Shown: positions 8,288-16,841, counted from the first letter of the stretch. The stretch: 64,000 nt of DNA from CALJUZ01 sp003387805 (GCA_937975235.1 CALJUZ010000131.1:1-64000), one strand, 5' to 3'. Program-made: numbers and translations. The notes: generated by a model from the letters alone, not told the origin.

Positions 8288-8347
8288 CACGGGGATGTGG
8301 GACGCGGATGCGGCCGCCGTCCTGCCCGCGGCGCGTCCCCAACGCCG

Positions 8348-10162
8348 TCACCCGCGCCCCGTCCGGGCCTCGGCGCGGACGGGCAAGGTGAAGTAGAAGC
8401 GGGAGCCGCGGCCGGGCCGGCTGTGCAGCCCGACGCGGCCGCCGTGCAGTTCCACCAGCTGCCGGACGATAACCAGGCCCAGGCCGCTGCCCGCCGCTTT
8501 GCGCCGGGCCTTGTCCACTTTGTAAAACCGTTCCCACACCAGAGGCTGCTCGGCCTCGGGAATGCCCGGCCCGTCGTCCTCGACGCTCACTTCCACAAAA
8601 TCTCCCGCGGACCGGGCGGCCACGGTCACCCGGCCGCCGTCGCGGCCGTAGTGCAGCGCGTTGTCCAGCAGGTTGAGCAAAATCCGGTCCAGCTTGTCGG
8701 CGTCGGCCCATACCCGCAGGCCGCCGGGCACGTCCACCTCCACCGTCATGCCTCGCGCCGCGGCCTGCGGCATGACCCGGTCCACCACCGTCCGCACCGC
8801 CGGCTCCAGCGGCACATGGACGGGCTCGAACGCGACGCCGCCCAAAGCGATGCTGGACGCTTCCAGCAGCGCGTCCGCCAGCCGCTGCAGCCGGGCCGTC
8901 TCGTCAATCGCGATGCGCAGGTATTCGCCGGCCTCCTCCTCGCTGCGGGGCACGCCGTCGGCGATGGCCTCCAGGAACCCCCGCACCGACGTCAGCGGCG
9001 TCCGCAGCTCGTGGGACACGTCGGCGATAAATTCCCGCCGCAGCTTCTGCAGCTGCACGGTCTCGCTGTCGTCGTGGAAAAGCCCCACCGCGCCCCGGAT
9101 GCGCCCGGACTCGTCGGTGACCGGCGCCACGTGGACGCGGAACGTCCGCGTCCGCCCCGCCTCCGGGTTCGCGCCGGTCATGGTCGCCTCCACGGCCGTG
9201 CGATGGCTGATGACCTGCGCAAACAACCCGGGCAGCTGCTCGTGGGCGGCCACGGCCGACAGGGGGCGGCCCGGCGCGTCGGCGGGCGGCACGTTGAGCA
9301 CCAGCGCCGCCGCGGCGTTGGCCATGCGCACCGTCTGCGTCTCATCCACGAACAGCACGCCGTCGGTCATGCTGCTCAGGATCGCTTCCATCTTTTGTTT
9401 TTCCTCGGACAGCTGGTGAATCGTCTCGGCGAGCCGCTCGGCCATGACGTTGAAGGCCCGGCCCAGCCGGCCCACTTCGTCGTCGGAGCGCACGTCCACC
9501 CGCCGGCGCCAGTCGCCTTCCGCCATGGCCCGCACGACGCGGTTCATGGCGTGCAGCGGCGCCGCGATGCGCCCGGCGAAGGCCAGCCCGACCACGGCCG
9601 CGGCGCCCGCGGCCATGAGGCCGGCGGAGACCAGGAGCCGGCGCACGGCGCGGATGGTGCTGCGTACGCCCACCAGCGGCGTGTGGACGTACAGGGCGCC
9701 GGCCGCGTCGTCCCGCCGCAGCGGCACCGCCACCGACAGCAGCGGCTGTCCCGTGTCCGGATCCCAGTCGCGCCAGCTGATGAAGCCGTCCAGTCCGAAA
9801 TCGCCGGGCGCGGGCACGGCCGCCGGCGTCTCCTCCGCCAGCGCGGCCATCACTTCGCCGGCCCGCTCCAGCGCGTCCCGGGAAGGCGTCACGATGCGGC
9901 CGGCGCTGTCGACGATCCAGACCGTCGTGCCGGTGAACTGCTGAAAGGTCCCAATGACCGCCAGCACTTCCGGTCCGACGGGATCGGGAAACCGGGCCAG
10001 GCTTTCGGCCAGCTCCGCCGCGTTGTGGACCAGTTCCCGCTCTTTGGCCCGGTGGAAGTAGTACTCCATCAAGTACGAAACGGCCACGAACAGGGTGAGA
10101 AACACGATGACGATGACCGTCAGGTGGGCGCCGATCATTTTGCCCAGCAGGCTATTCCGCAC
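8348..10162 (-). CDS. Sensor histidine kinase (HAMP-PAS-HisKA-HATPase)
   Basis: Membrane histidine kinase of the PhoR/ResE/WalK type, 604 residues. In order: TM1 at about 10-32, an extracytoplasmic sensor of about 140 residues, TM2 near 180-200, HAMP, a short coiled coil, a PAS domain (MTDGVLFVDETQTVRMANAA), the H-box DVSHELRTPL with its phospho-acceptor His, and an ATPase domain with N-box LLNLLDNALHY, G1 DDGPGI and G2 GSGLGL. The GTG start overlaps the response regulator stop by 11 bp, so the two are translationally coupled. The sensed signal cannot be told from sequence. Confidence 0.93.
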   Translation of the reverse strand: MRNSLLGKMIGAHLTVIVIVFLTLFVAVSYLMEYYFHRAKERELVHNAAELAESLARFPDPVGPEVLAVIGTFQQFTGTTVWIVDSAGRIVTPSRDALERAGEVMAALAEETPAAVPAPGDFGLDGFISWRDWDPDTGQPLLSVAVPLRRDDAAGALYVHTPLVGVRSTIRAVRRLLVSAGLMAAGAAAVVGLAFAGRIAAPLHAMNRVVRAMAEGDWRRRVDVRSDDEVGRLGRAFNVMAERLAETIHQLSEEKQKMEAILSSMTDGVLFVDETQTVRMANAAAALVLNVPPADAPGRPLSAVAAHEQLPGLFAQVISHRTAVEATMTGANPEAGRTRTFRVHVAPVTDESGRIRGAVGLFHDDSETVQLQKLRREFIADVSHELRTPLTSVRGFLEAIADGVPRSEEEAGEYLRIAIDETARLQRLADALLEASSIALGGVAFEPVHVPLEPAVRTVVDRVMPQAAARGMTVEVDVPGGLRVWADADKLDRILLNLLDNALHYGRDGGRVTVAARSAGDFVEVSVEDDGPGIPEAEQPLVWERFYKVDKARRKAAGSGLGLVIVRQLVELHGGRVGLHSRPGRGSRFYFTLPVRAEARTGRG

Positions 10163-10856
10163 GGTCCCTCGCCTCGACGGGCTCGAATTTGTAGCCCACG
10201 CCCCAGACGGTGTGCAGGTACTTCCACCCGTGCTTCTCCAGCTTGTCCCGCAGCCGCGTGACGTGGACGTCGATGGTGCGGGGGTCGCCGGCGTAGTCGT
10301 AACCCCACAGCTGCATCAGCAGCTCCTCCCGCTCCAGGGCCCGCCCCCGGCTCGCGGCCATAAACCAAAGCAGGTCGAACTCCCGCCGGGTCAGCTCCAC
10401 GGGCCGGCCCCCGGCGCGGCAGGTGCGGCGGACGCGATCGATCTCCAGCCCGGGAAAACGGAGCCGCTCCGGGTTGCGCCCGCCGTCCTCGCCGACGCGC
10501 CGCAGCACGGCCCGCACCCGCAGCACCAGCTCCCGGGGGCTGAAGGGCTTGGTGATGTAATCGTCGGCGCCCAGCTCAAAGCCTTTGATGCGGTCCAGCT
10601 CCTCGCCGCGGGCCGTCAGCATGATGACGGGCGTATCGTAACCGCTGCGGATGCGGCGGCACACTTCCCACCCGTCCACCCCGGGGAGCATCAGGTCCAG
10701 AATGACCAAGTCGGGCTGCGCGCGCCGAAACGCGTCCAGCGCGTCATGGCCGTCGGCCGCCGCGATGACGTCGAAACCTTCCCGTTCCAGGTACGCGGCG
10801 ATGAGGCGGCGCACGTTCTCCTCGTCCTCGACGACGAGCACTTTGGCGTCCTTCAC
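10152..10856 (-). CDS. OmpR/PhoB-family response regulator
   Basis: The 234-residue partner of the downstream kinase. Its receiver domain (about 1-120) has the acidic pair VEDEENV, the phospho-acceptor Asp in LVILDLMLPG, the Thr in MLTARGEE and the Lys in ITKPFSPREL. The C-terminal winged helix (140-230) has ELTRREFDLLWFM, the recognition-helix region TIDVHVTRLRDKLE and the wing HTVWGVGYKF. GTG start with GGGAGGGCC upstream. It is transcribed first in the operon from an extended -10 promoter overlapped by an inverted repeat. Confidence 0.94.
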   Translation of the reverse strand: MKDAKVLVVEDEENVRRLIAAYLEREGFDVIAAADGHDALDAFRRAQPDLVILDLMLPGVDGWEVCRRIRSGYDTPVIMLTARGEELDRIKGFELGADDYITKPFSPRELVLRVRAVLRRVGEDGGRNPERLRFPGLEIDRVRRTCRAGGRPVELTRREFDLLWFMAASRGRALEREELLMQLWGYDYAGDPRTIDVHVTRLRDKLEKHGWKYLHTVWGVGYKFEPVEARDRAE

Positions 10857-10900
10857 GGCACGGCCCTCCCGCCCGCGTTGTCGATCAATTCGTTGAAATC

Positions 10901-10931
10901 ATTATAGCACGCGCCCTTCAGCTGAGCTGAA
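10901..10931 (-). promoter_or_regulatory. Extended -10 promoter with inverted repeat at the -35 position
   Basis: On the minus strand TGCTATAAT (10901-10909) forms an extended -10 element about 45 bp upstream of the response regulator start. No good -35 hexamer is present. In its place lies the dyad TTCAGCTGAGCTGAA (10917-10931: 7-bp arms, 1-bp centre), a candidate operator, possibly for the regulator itself. Confidence 0.55.
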
Positions 10932-12153
10932 GCCGGGCCGCGACCTCGAAGACGCGGTCCATGGGGTGCACCGCGATGTCGGCGGGATCCAGGGGCGCGC
11001 CGCCCGGGCCGTGCCGGAGCGGGAGAGAAGTGCCCGCGGCCGTGAAGGATCGGGGACGGGACGCGGCCTGGACCGCGGCCCTTGCGGGCCTGGACGAAGC
11101 CAGCCGCGCCTCCCACCGGTCCAGCGCTCCGTAGATGGCCCGCGCGTCCAGAGCAAACCGCGCGCCGAGGACGCCGGTGACGGCCGTGACGCCGGCCGCC
11201 GCCGCCACGGCCGCGGGCTTGGGCAGCCCGTTCCACCAGCCGAACCCGAAGGCCAGGACCACCAGGACGACGTAATGGGCCAGGAACAAAAACAGGGCCC
11301 GCCGGCCGATCCGGGCCAGGAAGCGAACCGGCGCCGTCCGCCGCACCGGGCGGGCGTGGAAAACGCTCAGGGCCGTCATCGTCAGCGCCGCGCCCAGCAG
11401 CAGATAGGCCGGCGGCATGCCGGCGCGCTGCATGTCGCCCCCCGCCCATACGGCCGCCAGCGCGGCGCCGCCGGCCGCCAGTCCGCCCGCGGCGCCTTGC
11501 CGCGTGAGCCTGTGCTCGCGCATCAGACCGCCGAATCCAAAACCGAAGGCCACCAGCGCAAGGACGGCGCCGGCCGGAAACGCGCCGTGGACCAGCCCGC
11601 CCGCCAGCGGCCAGTCCGCAGCGCCGGGCCACAGCCGGCTCACGGCCACGTGGCCCGCCAGCGCCGCGGCCGACAGCACGAAACCCCGGGTCGTCTTAAG
11701 CGTGTAGGCATGCTCTTCCCGTGCGGCCCGCGGCGCGTCAACCGTCCGGGCGCAGGGCGCGGGCCGCAGCGCGGCCCAGGCCACCACCGTCAGCGCCAGC
11801 GCCTGGGCCTGCAGCACGCCCCACAGCACGCTGATGGGAACGCCCAGCATGAACAGCTGCCGGAAGCGGCGCCGGTGGGTGCGCCAGACGTGGTCAGGGC
11901 CGGCGCCGGGCGCCTGCAGACGGGAGCGCAGCGAGAAGCGCAGGGCCACGCCCGCGACAACAAAAAAGACGGGCGCCGCCAGATCCCCCACGGACAGTCC
12001 CGCCCAAGAGAAAACGTCATGGGAAGTGCCGACGTACAGCCAGTGCAGTCCGTGGCTGAACACCATCATGAAGACGGCCAGGCCCCGCACGGCGTCGACG
12101 GCTTCGATGCGGCCCGAAGGGCCGGACGAAGGCTGACGCGCCATCTCGGTCAC
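10918..12153 (-). CDS. DUF1624 / heparan-alpha-glucosaminide N-acetyltransferase-like membrane protein
   Basis: A polytopic membrane protein resembling the HGSNAT/YeiB group of putative membrane acyltransferases. The diagnostic start is RIEAVDAVRGLAVFMMVFSHGLHWL, with the Asp-Ala-x-Arg-Gly-Leu motif entering TM1. About ten hydrophobic segments follow (for example VGDLAAPVFFVVAGVAL and LFLFLAHYVVLVVLAFGF). The last 60 residues are a hydrophilic, Arg/Pro-rich cytoplasmic tail. The GTG at 12153 is chosen because GGGAGGGG lies six bases upstream; longer starts are possible. Substrate unknown. It lies upstream of the two-component pair but is separated from it by its own promoter. Confidence 0.7.
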   Translation of the reverse strand: MTEMARQPSSGPSGRIEAVDAVRGLAVFMMVFSHGLHWLYVGTSHDVFSWAGLSVGDLAAPVFFVVAGVALRFSLRSRLQAPGAGPDHVWRTHRRRFRQLFMLGVPISVLWGVLQAQALALTVVAWAALRPAPCARTVDAPRAAREEHAYTLKTTRGFVLSAAALAGHVAVSRLWPGAADWPLAGGLVHGAFPAGAVLALVAFGFGFGGLMREHRLTRQGAAGGLAAGGAALAAVWAGGDMQRAGMPPAYLLLGAALTMTALSVFHARPVRRTAPVRFLARIGRRALFLFLAHYVVLVVLAFGFGWWNGLPKPAAVAAAAGVTAVTGVLGARFALDARAIYGALDRWEARLASSRPARAAVQAASRPRSFTAAGTSLPLRHGPGGAPLDPADIAVHPMDRVFEVAARLQLS

Positions 12154-12337
12154 CAGACGCCCCTCCCGCATGGCCGGCGTGCCCAAATTTTACCGCACAA
12201 AGATTAAAGAACCGGCGCTGAATTGTTACAAAATTGTTACACCGACAGGCACCGGGCGGCCGTGCACCGGCCCGAACCGTCCGCGAAGGACGGCCCCGGA
12301 TGGCCGCACCCTCCTCCCTTCACCCGCGGTGGTGGGA

Positions 12338-12343
12338 TATAAT
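12338..12343 (+). promoter_or_regulatory. Candidate -10 element for msrB
   Basis: A perfect TATAAT lies 60 bp before the msrB start. The matching -35 position (12315-12320, TCCCTT) is poor, so strength is uncertain. Confidence 0.45.
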
Positions 12344-12402
12344 GAACACACCAACACATTCCGCGGCCGCCGCCGGCCGGCGGTCGGGAGAGGGGTGCGC
12401 GC

Positions 12403-12825
12403 ATGAGCGAGCGACCGGATCGCGTGGAACTGTCCGACGAAGAATGGCGACGGCGCCTGACGCCGCTGCAATACGAGGTGGCCCGCAAAGGCGGGACCGA
12501 GCCGGCCTTTACCGGCATCTACTGGGATGAGACCGCCGAAGGGGTTTACCGCTGCGTCTGCTGCGACCAGCCGCTGTTCAAGTCCGAGACGAAGTATGAC
12601 TCGGGCACGGGCTGGCCCAGCTTCTGGGACGTCATCGACAAGGACGCCGTCTACTTCAAAGAAGACCGCCGCTACGGCATGATCCGCACCGAAGTCCTGT
12701 GCAGCCGCTGCGACGCCCACCTGGGGCACGTGTTCCCCGACGGCCCTGAGCCCACGGGGCTGCGCTATTGCATGAACTCGGCCGCGCTGCGGCTGGACCG
12801 CACGGCCGGGTCCGGCGAAGACTGA
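12403..12825 (+). CDS. msrB: Peptide-methionine (R)-S-oxide reductase MsrB
   Basis: Repairs methionine-R-sulfoxide in oxidised proteins in the cytoplasm. The 140-residue protein is the complete single-domain form: two CxxC zinc pairs (Cys51/Cys54 and Cys100/Cys103), the substrate motif [19 protein letters not shown], and the catalytic Cys123 in RYCMNSAAL. No second resolving Cys equivalent to the usual Cys before GWP is seen, so recycling may go through another thiol. ATG start preceded by GAGAGGGGTGC. No msrA partner is fused or adjacent. A terminator follows. Confidence 0.95.
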   Translation: MSERPDRVELSDEEWRRRLTPLQYEVARKGGTEPAFTGIYWDETAEGVYRCVCCDQPLFKSETKYDSGTGWPSFWDVIDKDAVYFKEDRRYGMIRTEVLCSRCDAHLGHVFPDGPEPTGLRYCMNSAALRLDRTAGSGED

Positions 12826-12877
12826 GCCGGAGCGGCGGAGCGGCGCGCCCGGCGGGCCGCCGCGCCGAAACGCAGAA

Positions 12878-12911
12878 GGCCCTCGGGAGATTTCCTTCCC
12901 GAGGGCCGTTG
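12878..12911. terminator. Bidirectional-looking terminator between msrB and the tRNA operon
   Basis: An 11-bp stem (GGCCCTCGGGA 12878-12888, TCCCGAGGGCC 12897-12907) is followed by GTTGTTT on the plus strand. It lies between the convergent msrB gene and the minus-strand tRNA operon and could serve both. Confidence 0.7.
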
Positions 12912-12913
12912 TT

Positions 12914-12990
12914 TGGTGCCCCGCCTAGGACTCGAACCTAGAACCTTCGGATTAAGAGTCCGCTGCTCTAACCAATTGAGCTAGCGGGGC
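12914..12990 (-). tRNA. tRNA-Lys (anticodon CUU)
   Basis: A 77-base cloverleaf with encoded CCA. The acceptor stem GCCCCGC pairs with GCGGGGC, the anticodon loop reads CTCTTAA and the T-loop GGTTCGAGTCC. Third gene of the tRNA operon in transcription order. Confidence 0.93.
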
Positions 12991-12996
12991 CTGTAT

Positions 12997-13072
12997 TGGT
13001 AGCGGCGGCTGGATTCGAACCAGCGACACCACGGGTATGAACCGTGTGCTCTGACCACTGAGCTACGCCGCC
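12997..13072 (-). tRNA. tRNA-Met, elongator type (anticodon CAU)
   Basis: A 76-base cloverleaf with encoded CCA and a G1-U72 pair, so lacking the C1-A72 mismatch of initiators. The anticodon loop reads TTCATAC. A CAU anticodon could also be the lysidine-modified Ile-2 tRNA, which the sequence does not exclude. Confidence 0.85.
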
Positions 13073-13122
13073 ATGAGTGGCGTTGCGCCCGGCGCCGCTC
13101 TGCGACGCCGGACGCCTTCACT

Positions 13123-13198
13123 TGGTTGCGGGGGCAGGACTCGAACCTGCAACCTTCGGATTATGAGCCCGACGAGCTACCAACTGCTCCACCCCGCG
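13123..13198 (-). tRNA. Initiator tRNA-fMet (anticodon CAU)
   Basis: It has the C1-A72 mismatch (CGCGGGG / CCCCGCA), the initiator D-arm GTGGAGCAG and encoded CCA. The anticodon stem reads TCGGG / TCCGA, so the third of the three G-C pairs that mark bacterial initiators is G31-U39 instead of G31-C39. First gene of the operon. Confidence 0.93.
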
Positions 13199-13205
13199 GC
13201 GTCGC

Positions 13206-13255
13206 GCGGTACCTACCGCACCATGTATTGTACACAACCCCGGGCCGCTCGTCAA
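13206..13255 (-). promoter_or_regulatory. Promoter of the fMet-Met-Lys tRNA operon
   Basis: On the minus strand TTGACG (13250-13255) and TACAAT (13227-13232) are separated by 17 bp. Between the start site and the first tRNA lies an inverted repeat GCGGTA-CC-TACCGC (13206-13219), which could be a regulatory or processing site. Confidence 0.75.
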
Positions 13256-13350
13256 CCCCTCCCGCGTCCCCGCGCCGGGCGCCGGAAGAGACCGCGAGCG
13301 GATCTTGCCGCCCGGATGTGGTATTGTTTACTCAAAGGGGGCTCAACCCT

Positions 13351-14346
13351 GTGGAAGTGATCAAGATCAGCCCGCGCGGCTACTGCTACGGCGTGGTCGA
13401 CGCGATCAATCTGGCCAAAAAGGCCGCCAAAGACCCGCACGTGCCCAAGCCGGTCCACATTTTGGGCGCCATCGTGCACAACCGCCACGCCGTGGCGGAG
13501 CTGGAGCGCTACGGCATTGTCTCGCTGGAAGGCGACGACCGGGAAGCGCTGCTGGATCAGGTGAGCGAAGGCACGGTCATCTTCACCGCCCACGGCGTCT
13601 CGCCCGCGGTCAAGCGCAAGGCCCGCGAGAAAGGGCTGTACTGCATCGACGCCACATGCCCGGACGTCACCCGCACGCACACGCTGGTCAAAGAGCTGGC
13701 GGCCCAAGGGTACACCATTTTGTACATCGGCAAGCGCGGCCACCCCGAGCCGGCGGGCGTCATCGGCGAGGCGCCGGACCACGTCCACCTGGTGGAGAAC
13801 GAGGACGACGTGGACGCGCTGGGCATCGAGCCCGGGCGGGAGCGCATCGCGGTCACGACGCAGACGACGCTGAGCAAGTGGGACACCCAGCGGGTTTTGG
13901 ACTACATCGCCCGCCGCTACCCGCAGGCCCGGATTTACAACGACCTGTGCATGGCGACCCAGGAGCGCCAGGAGGCCGCGGTGGAGCAGGGGCGCGAGTC
14001 GGACCTGGTGCTGGTGGTGGGCGACACGCGCAGCAACAACTCCAACCGCCTGGTGCAGGTGGTGCAGGAAATCGCCGGGCGTCCGGCCCGGCTCATCGAC
14101 AGCGCGGCCGACATCCGCCCCGAGTGGTTTGAAGGCGTGAAACGGGTGGCCGTCACGGCCGGCTCTTCGACGCCCAGCCACATCACCCGGGAAGTGGTCC
14201 GGTACCTGGAGTCGCTGCCCGTGCAGGTTTTCGCCGCCGAAGACGCGCTGGATGCGGCCGAGGCTTCGTCGCCGGCCGCTCCCTCGGGGACGCGGTTCCA
14301 GGCGCCGGAGACCGCCGCCGGGCCGGCGGCCGACGCGGCGGACTGA
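13351..14346 (+). CDS. ispH: 4-hydroxy-3-methylbut-2-enyl diphosphate reductase IspH
   Basis: Last enzyme of the MEP isoprenoid pathway; its [4Fe-4S] cluster reduces HMBPP to IPP and DMAPP. All three cluster Cys are present: Cys12 (GYCYGV), Cys103 (DATCPDV) and Cys200 (DLCMATQ). The substrate His motifs (VHNRHAV, TAHGVSP, GHPEPAG) and SSTPSHI are intact. The GTG at 13351 is chosen because AAAGGGGGCT lies just upstream and homologues begin at this point. The 331-residue product has an Ala/Pro-rich C-terminal tail of about 40 residues. ispE, an earlier enzyme of the pathway, lies elsewhere in the window. Confidence 0.95.
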   Translation: MEVIKISPRGYCYGVVDAINLAKKAAKDPHVPKPVHILGAIVHNRHAVAELERYGIVSLEGDDREALLDQVSEGTVIFTAHGVSPAVKRKAREKGLYCIDATCPDVTRTHTLVKELAAQGYTILYIGKRGHPEPAGVIGEAPDHVHLVENEDDVDALGIEPGRERIAVTTQTTLSKWDTQRVLDYIARRYPQARIYNDLCMATQERQEAAVEQGRESDLVLVVGDTRSNNSNRLVQVVQEIAGRPARLIDSAADIRPEWFEGVKRVAVTAGSSTPSHITREVVRYLESLPVQVFAAEDALDAAEASSPAAPSGTRFQAPETAAGPAADAAD

Positions 14347-14426
14347 GGCGGCCGCGCGCCCGTCCGAAAACCTTCAGGGGCGGAAGCGCCGCGCGGCGTC
14401 CGCCCCCGCTGCGGGCGGCGCCGGTC

Positions 14427-15107
14427 CTACGCCGTCCGTTCGCCGGCGTCTTCCGTTTCCTCCACGTCGTCCACGACCAGGCCCTCTTGCTGCAGACGGC
14501 TGATGAGCTCCTCCTTGCGCCCGAAAGCGTAGACGACCTGGGCGTAGCGCAGGCCCGCCCGGCGGGCCACGGCCTTCAGCGTCAGGCGCTCGCCGGTGGC
14601 CAAAAGCTCCCGGGCCGCCTCCAAAGCCCGCTCCGTCGTCTCCTCTTTCGAAAGCCGCCCCGGCGGCGGCTCCGCATAGCGGACGGCGCCGTAGACGGTC
14701 TCGGGCGCGTTGAGGCGCTGAAAGGCCTCCAGCGTAAACTTGTCGATGCGGCGAATGCCGGCGGTGGCTTCGTGCAGCATCACGTCGTGCTGTTCCAGTT
14801 TGTGCCGGATGTGGCGCAGTTCTTCCAGAACGGGATCCATCCCCCGGCGGACGGCCTGCTCCAAAACTTCGGTCCGCACCGCGCCGGTCCGCCCCGCCAT
14901 GTCGCCCAGCGAATCCAAAATGTTGGCGAACGCGCGGTACGCCCGGGCGCCGATTTCCGCGTACAGCTGCTCCTCGCCCCGTGACTCCATGCTCCTCGCC
15001 TCCATCGTGGTCATCTCCTCCCTGCGCCGGCGATCCAGCAGGCGGCCAGCGTTTTGTTCACGTTCCAGGGCGGCATAGTAGCGCTGCTTGCCGCTTTTCA
15101 ACAGCAC
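14427..15107 (-). CDS. Uncharacterised protein with a C-terminal TetR-type helix-turn-helix
   Basis: I do not recognise a named family. The first 150 residues are highly charged and helical (coiled-coil-like, for example LEELRHIRHKLEQHDVML). The last 65 residues look like the DNA-binding domain of TetR regulators: ALEAARELLATGERLTLKAV, ARRAGLRYAQVVYAFGRKEE and LISRL. In TetR proteins this domain is N-terminal, so the order here is reversed. The start is the GTG at 15107 with GGGGG upstream; a later start is possible. It is convergent with ispH, and preceded by an AT-rich island that may hold its promoter. Confidence 0.65.
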   Translation of the reverse strand: MLLKSGKQRYYAALEREQNAGRLLDRRRREEMTTMEARSMESRGEEQLYAEIGARAYRAFANILDSLGDMAGRTGAVRTEVLEQAVRRGMDPVLEELRHIRHKLEQHDVMLHEATAGIRRIDKFTLEAFQRLNAPETVYGAVRYAEPPPGRLSKEETTERALEAARELLATGERLTLKAVARRAGLRYAQVVYAFGRKEELISRLQQEGLVVDDVEETEDAGERTA

Positions 15108-15119
15108 GACCCCCTATCC

Positions 15120-15185
15120 GCCAATGGTTTTGTTGTTAGTATTTACAGAATCATATTTATTTTATGCCAAGAGGATAAAATGTAC
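15120..15185. other. AT-rich island upstream of the TetR-HTH gene
   Basis: A 65-bp stretch of very high A+T content in a 70% G+C region. On the minus strand it offers TTGGCA (near 15165-15170) and several TAAAAT/TATGAT-like elements, so it is probably the promoter region of the adjacent gene, although no single pair with ideal spacing stands out. Confidence 0.45.
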
Positions 15186-15322
15186 ATCCCCCATTTGCCC
15201 GCCGCAGGGCCGGCGCTTCGGCGGCAGGGCACGGAACTAGGCTTTCCCGCCTGCCGGCGTGGCGGGAAACCGGCGGCACGCGCCTCCATTCCGATGTTCT
15301 AGGGGAGCGAGAGACAGGCGGC

Positions 15323-16828
15323 TCACGCGCGCCGGTGCCGGCGTCGGTCCCAAAAGTCGGGGCGGAACAGCACGAAGACGCTGAGCACTTCCAGGCGGCC
15401 CACGAGCATGAGCAAAGACAGATAGACCTTGGCGGCCGAAGAGAACGGCGCGAAGGTGTGCGCGGGCCCGATGGCGCCGAAGCCGGGCCCGATATTGCCC
15501 AGCGCGGAAATCGCGGCTCCGGCCGCGTCGGGAAACGGCACGCCCAGCGCCGCCAGCGCCACGATGCTGACGAACCACGTCAGCATGTACAGGAACAGGA
15601 ACGCGGCCACGGCGGAGAACACCGGCGCGGGCACGGGCGCGTCGCCCATGCGCGCCATCCGCACCGAGCGGGGGTGCAGCACCCGCTGGATTTCGCCCCA
15701 GCCGTGTTTGGCCGCCAGCAGCACCCGCACCACTTTGGGCCCGCCCGCGGTGGAGCCGGCGCTGCCTCCGGAGAACATGAGCAGGAACAGGACGGCTTGG
15801 GCCAGGCCCGGCCACAGCGTGTAGTCCGCGGCCGCAAAGCCGGTGGTGCTCAGCATGGACACGGAGTGGAACAGCCCGCGCCGCAGCGCCTCGCCCGGGG
15901 GCGTCCGCGCCGCCGCAGCCCCGCCGGCGCCGTCGGGCGCCCCGCCGCCGGGGCCCGCCCACAGCGCCATGGCGATAAGCAGCCCGCCGCCCAGGGCCAG
16001 CGCCGCGTACAGCCGGAACTCGGCGTCGCGGCGCGCGGCGCGCCAGTCGCCGTGGCGAAACAGCCGGTACTGCAGCATGAAATTCGTCGCGCCCAGAAAC
16101 ATGAACAGCGTCAGGACGACTTCCGCCGCGGGGTTGTTCAGCGCCGCGACGCCCGCCGAGCGGGTGGAGAAGCCGCCGGTGGACACCGCCGTCAGCGCGT
16201 GGTTGACCGCGTCAAAGGGCTCCAGGCCCGCCAGCAGCAGCAGCGCGGCGGCGGCCGCGGTCAGCCCGCCGTAAATGCCCCACAGCAGCTTGGCCGTTTC
16301 GGACAGCCGGGGCAAAATTTTCTCCGGCTGCGGCCCGGGCACTTCCGCCCGGAACAGCTGGATGGCGCCCATGCCGATGCGGGGAAACACCGAGACGAAC
16401 AAGACGACGATGCCCATGCCCCCGAACCACTGCAGCAGGCTGCGCCACAAGAGCACGGCGCGGGGCTGGGCTTCGAGGCCGGTGATGACGGTGGCGCCCG
16501 TGGCCGTGACGCCGGCGAAGGCTTCAAACAACGCGTCGGCCCAGTGGGGCGTGGCACCGGACAACGCGAAGGGCAGCGCGGACACGGCGGCGGCCGCGGC
16601 CCAGCCCAGCGTCACCACGCCCACCGCGGTGCGGATGTGCAATTCCTCCGCGGGCGTGCGGAAGCGCAGAGCCGCGCCCGCGGCCACGGCCAGGGCCGAA
16701 GACGCGACGAAGGCCCACCAAGCGGCGTCCTCGCCGGCCAGCAGCGCGTACAGCGCGGGGATCAGCATGGCCAGTCCGACGATGGCCAGCAAGTTGCCCA
16801 CGTGGCGGGCCAAGAGGCGGGGCTGCAT
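15323..16828 (-). CDS. trkH: Potassium uptake transmembrane protein TrkH/KtrB
   Basis: Ion-conducting subunit of the Trk/Ktr K+ system, 501 residues with the four M1-P-M2 repeats of the superfamily. Selectivity-filter loops are visible as GVTATGATVI, TAVSTGGFSTRS, SVSMLSTTGFAAAD and ISALGNIGPGFG, with a Gly at each filter. Arg in the last M2 region and FSGGSAGSTAGGPK between repeats are typical. ATG start after GAGGG, 13 bp downstream of trkA, so the two are one operon. The length fits TrkH better than the shorter KtrB. Confidence 0.92.
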   Translation of the reverse strand: MQPRLLARHVGNLLAIVGLAMLIPALYALLAGEDAAWWAFVASSALAVAAGAALRFRTPAEELHIRTAVGVVTLGWAAAAAVSALPFALSGATPHWADALFEAFAGVTATGATVITGLEAQPRAVLLWRSLLQWFGGMGIVVLFVSVFPRIGMGAIQLFRAEVPGPQPEKILPRLSETAKLLWGIYGGLTAAAAALLLLAGLEPFDAVNHALTAVSTGGFSTRSAGVAALNNPAAEVVLTLFMFLGATNFMLQYRLFRHGDWRAARRDAEFRLYAALALGGGLLIAMALWAGPGGGAPDGAGGAAAARTPPGEALRRGLFHSVSMLSTTGFAAADYTLWPGLAQAVLFLLMFSGGSAGSTAGGPKVVRVLLAAKHGWGEIQRVLHPRSVRMARMGDAPVPAPVFSAVAAFLFLYMLTWFVSIVALAALGVPFPDAAGAAISALGNIGPGFGAIGPAHTFAPFSSAAKVYLSLLMLVGRLEVLSVFVLFRPDFWDRRRHRRA

Positions 16829-16841
16829 CGTTACCCTCTTC

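Noticed and set aside
12170..12406. 78-residue ORF upstream of msrB
   Set aside because: It covers the promoter and ribosome-site region of msrB and has no ribosome site or recognisable sequence.
13126..13350. N-terminal extension of IspH through tRNA-fMet
   Set aside because: It would be read from the antisense of a tRNA; homologues begin at the GTG at 13351 with a ribosome site.
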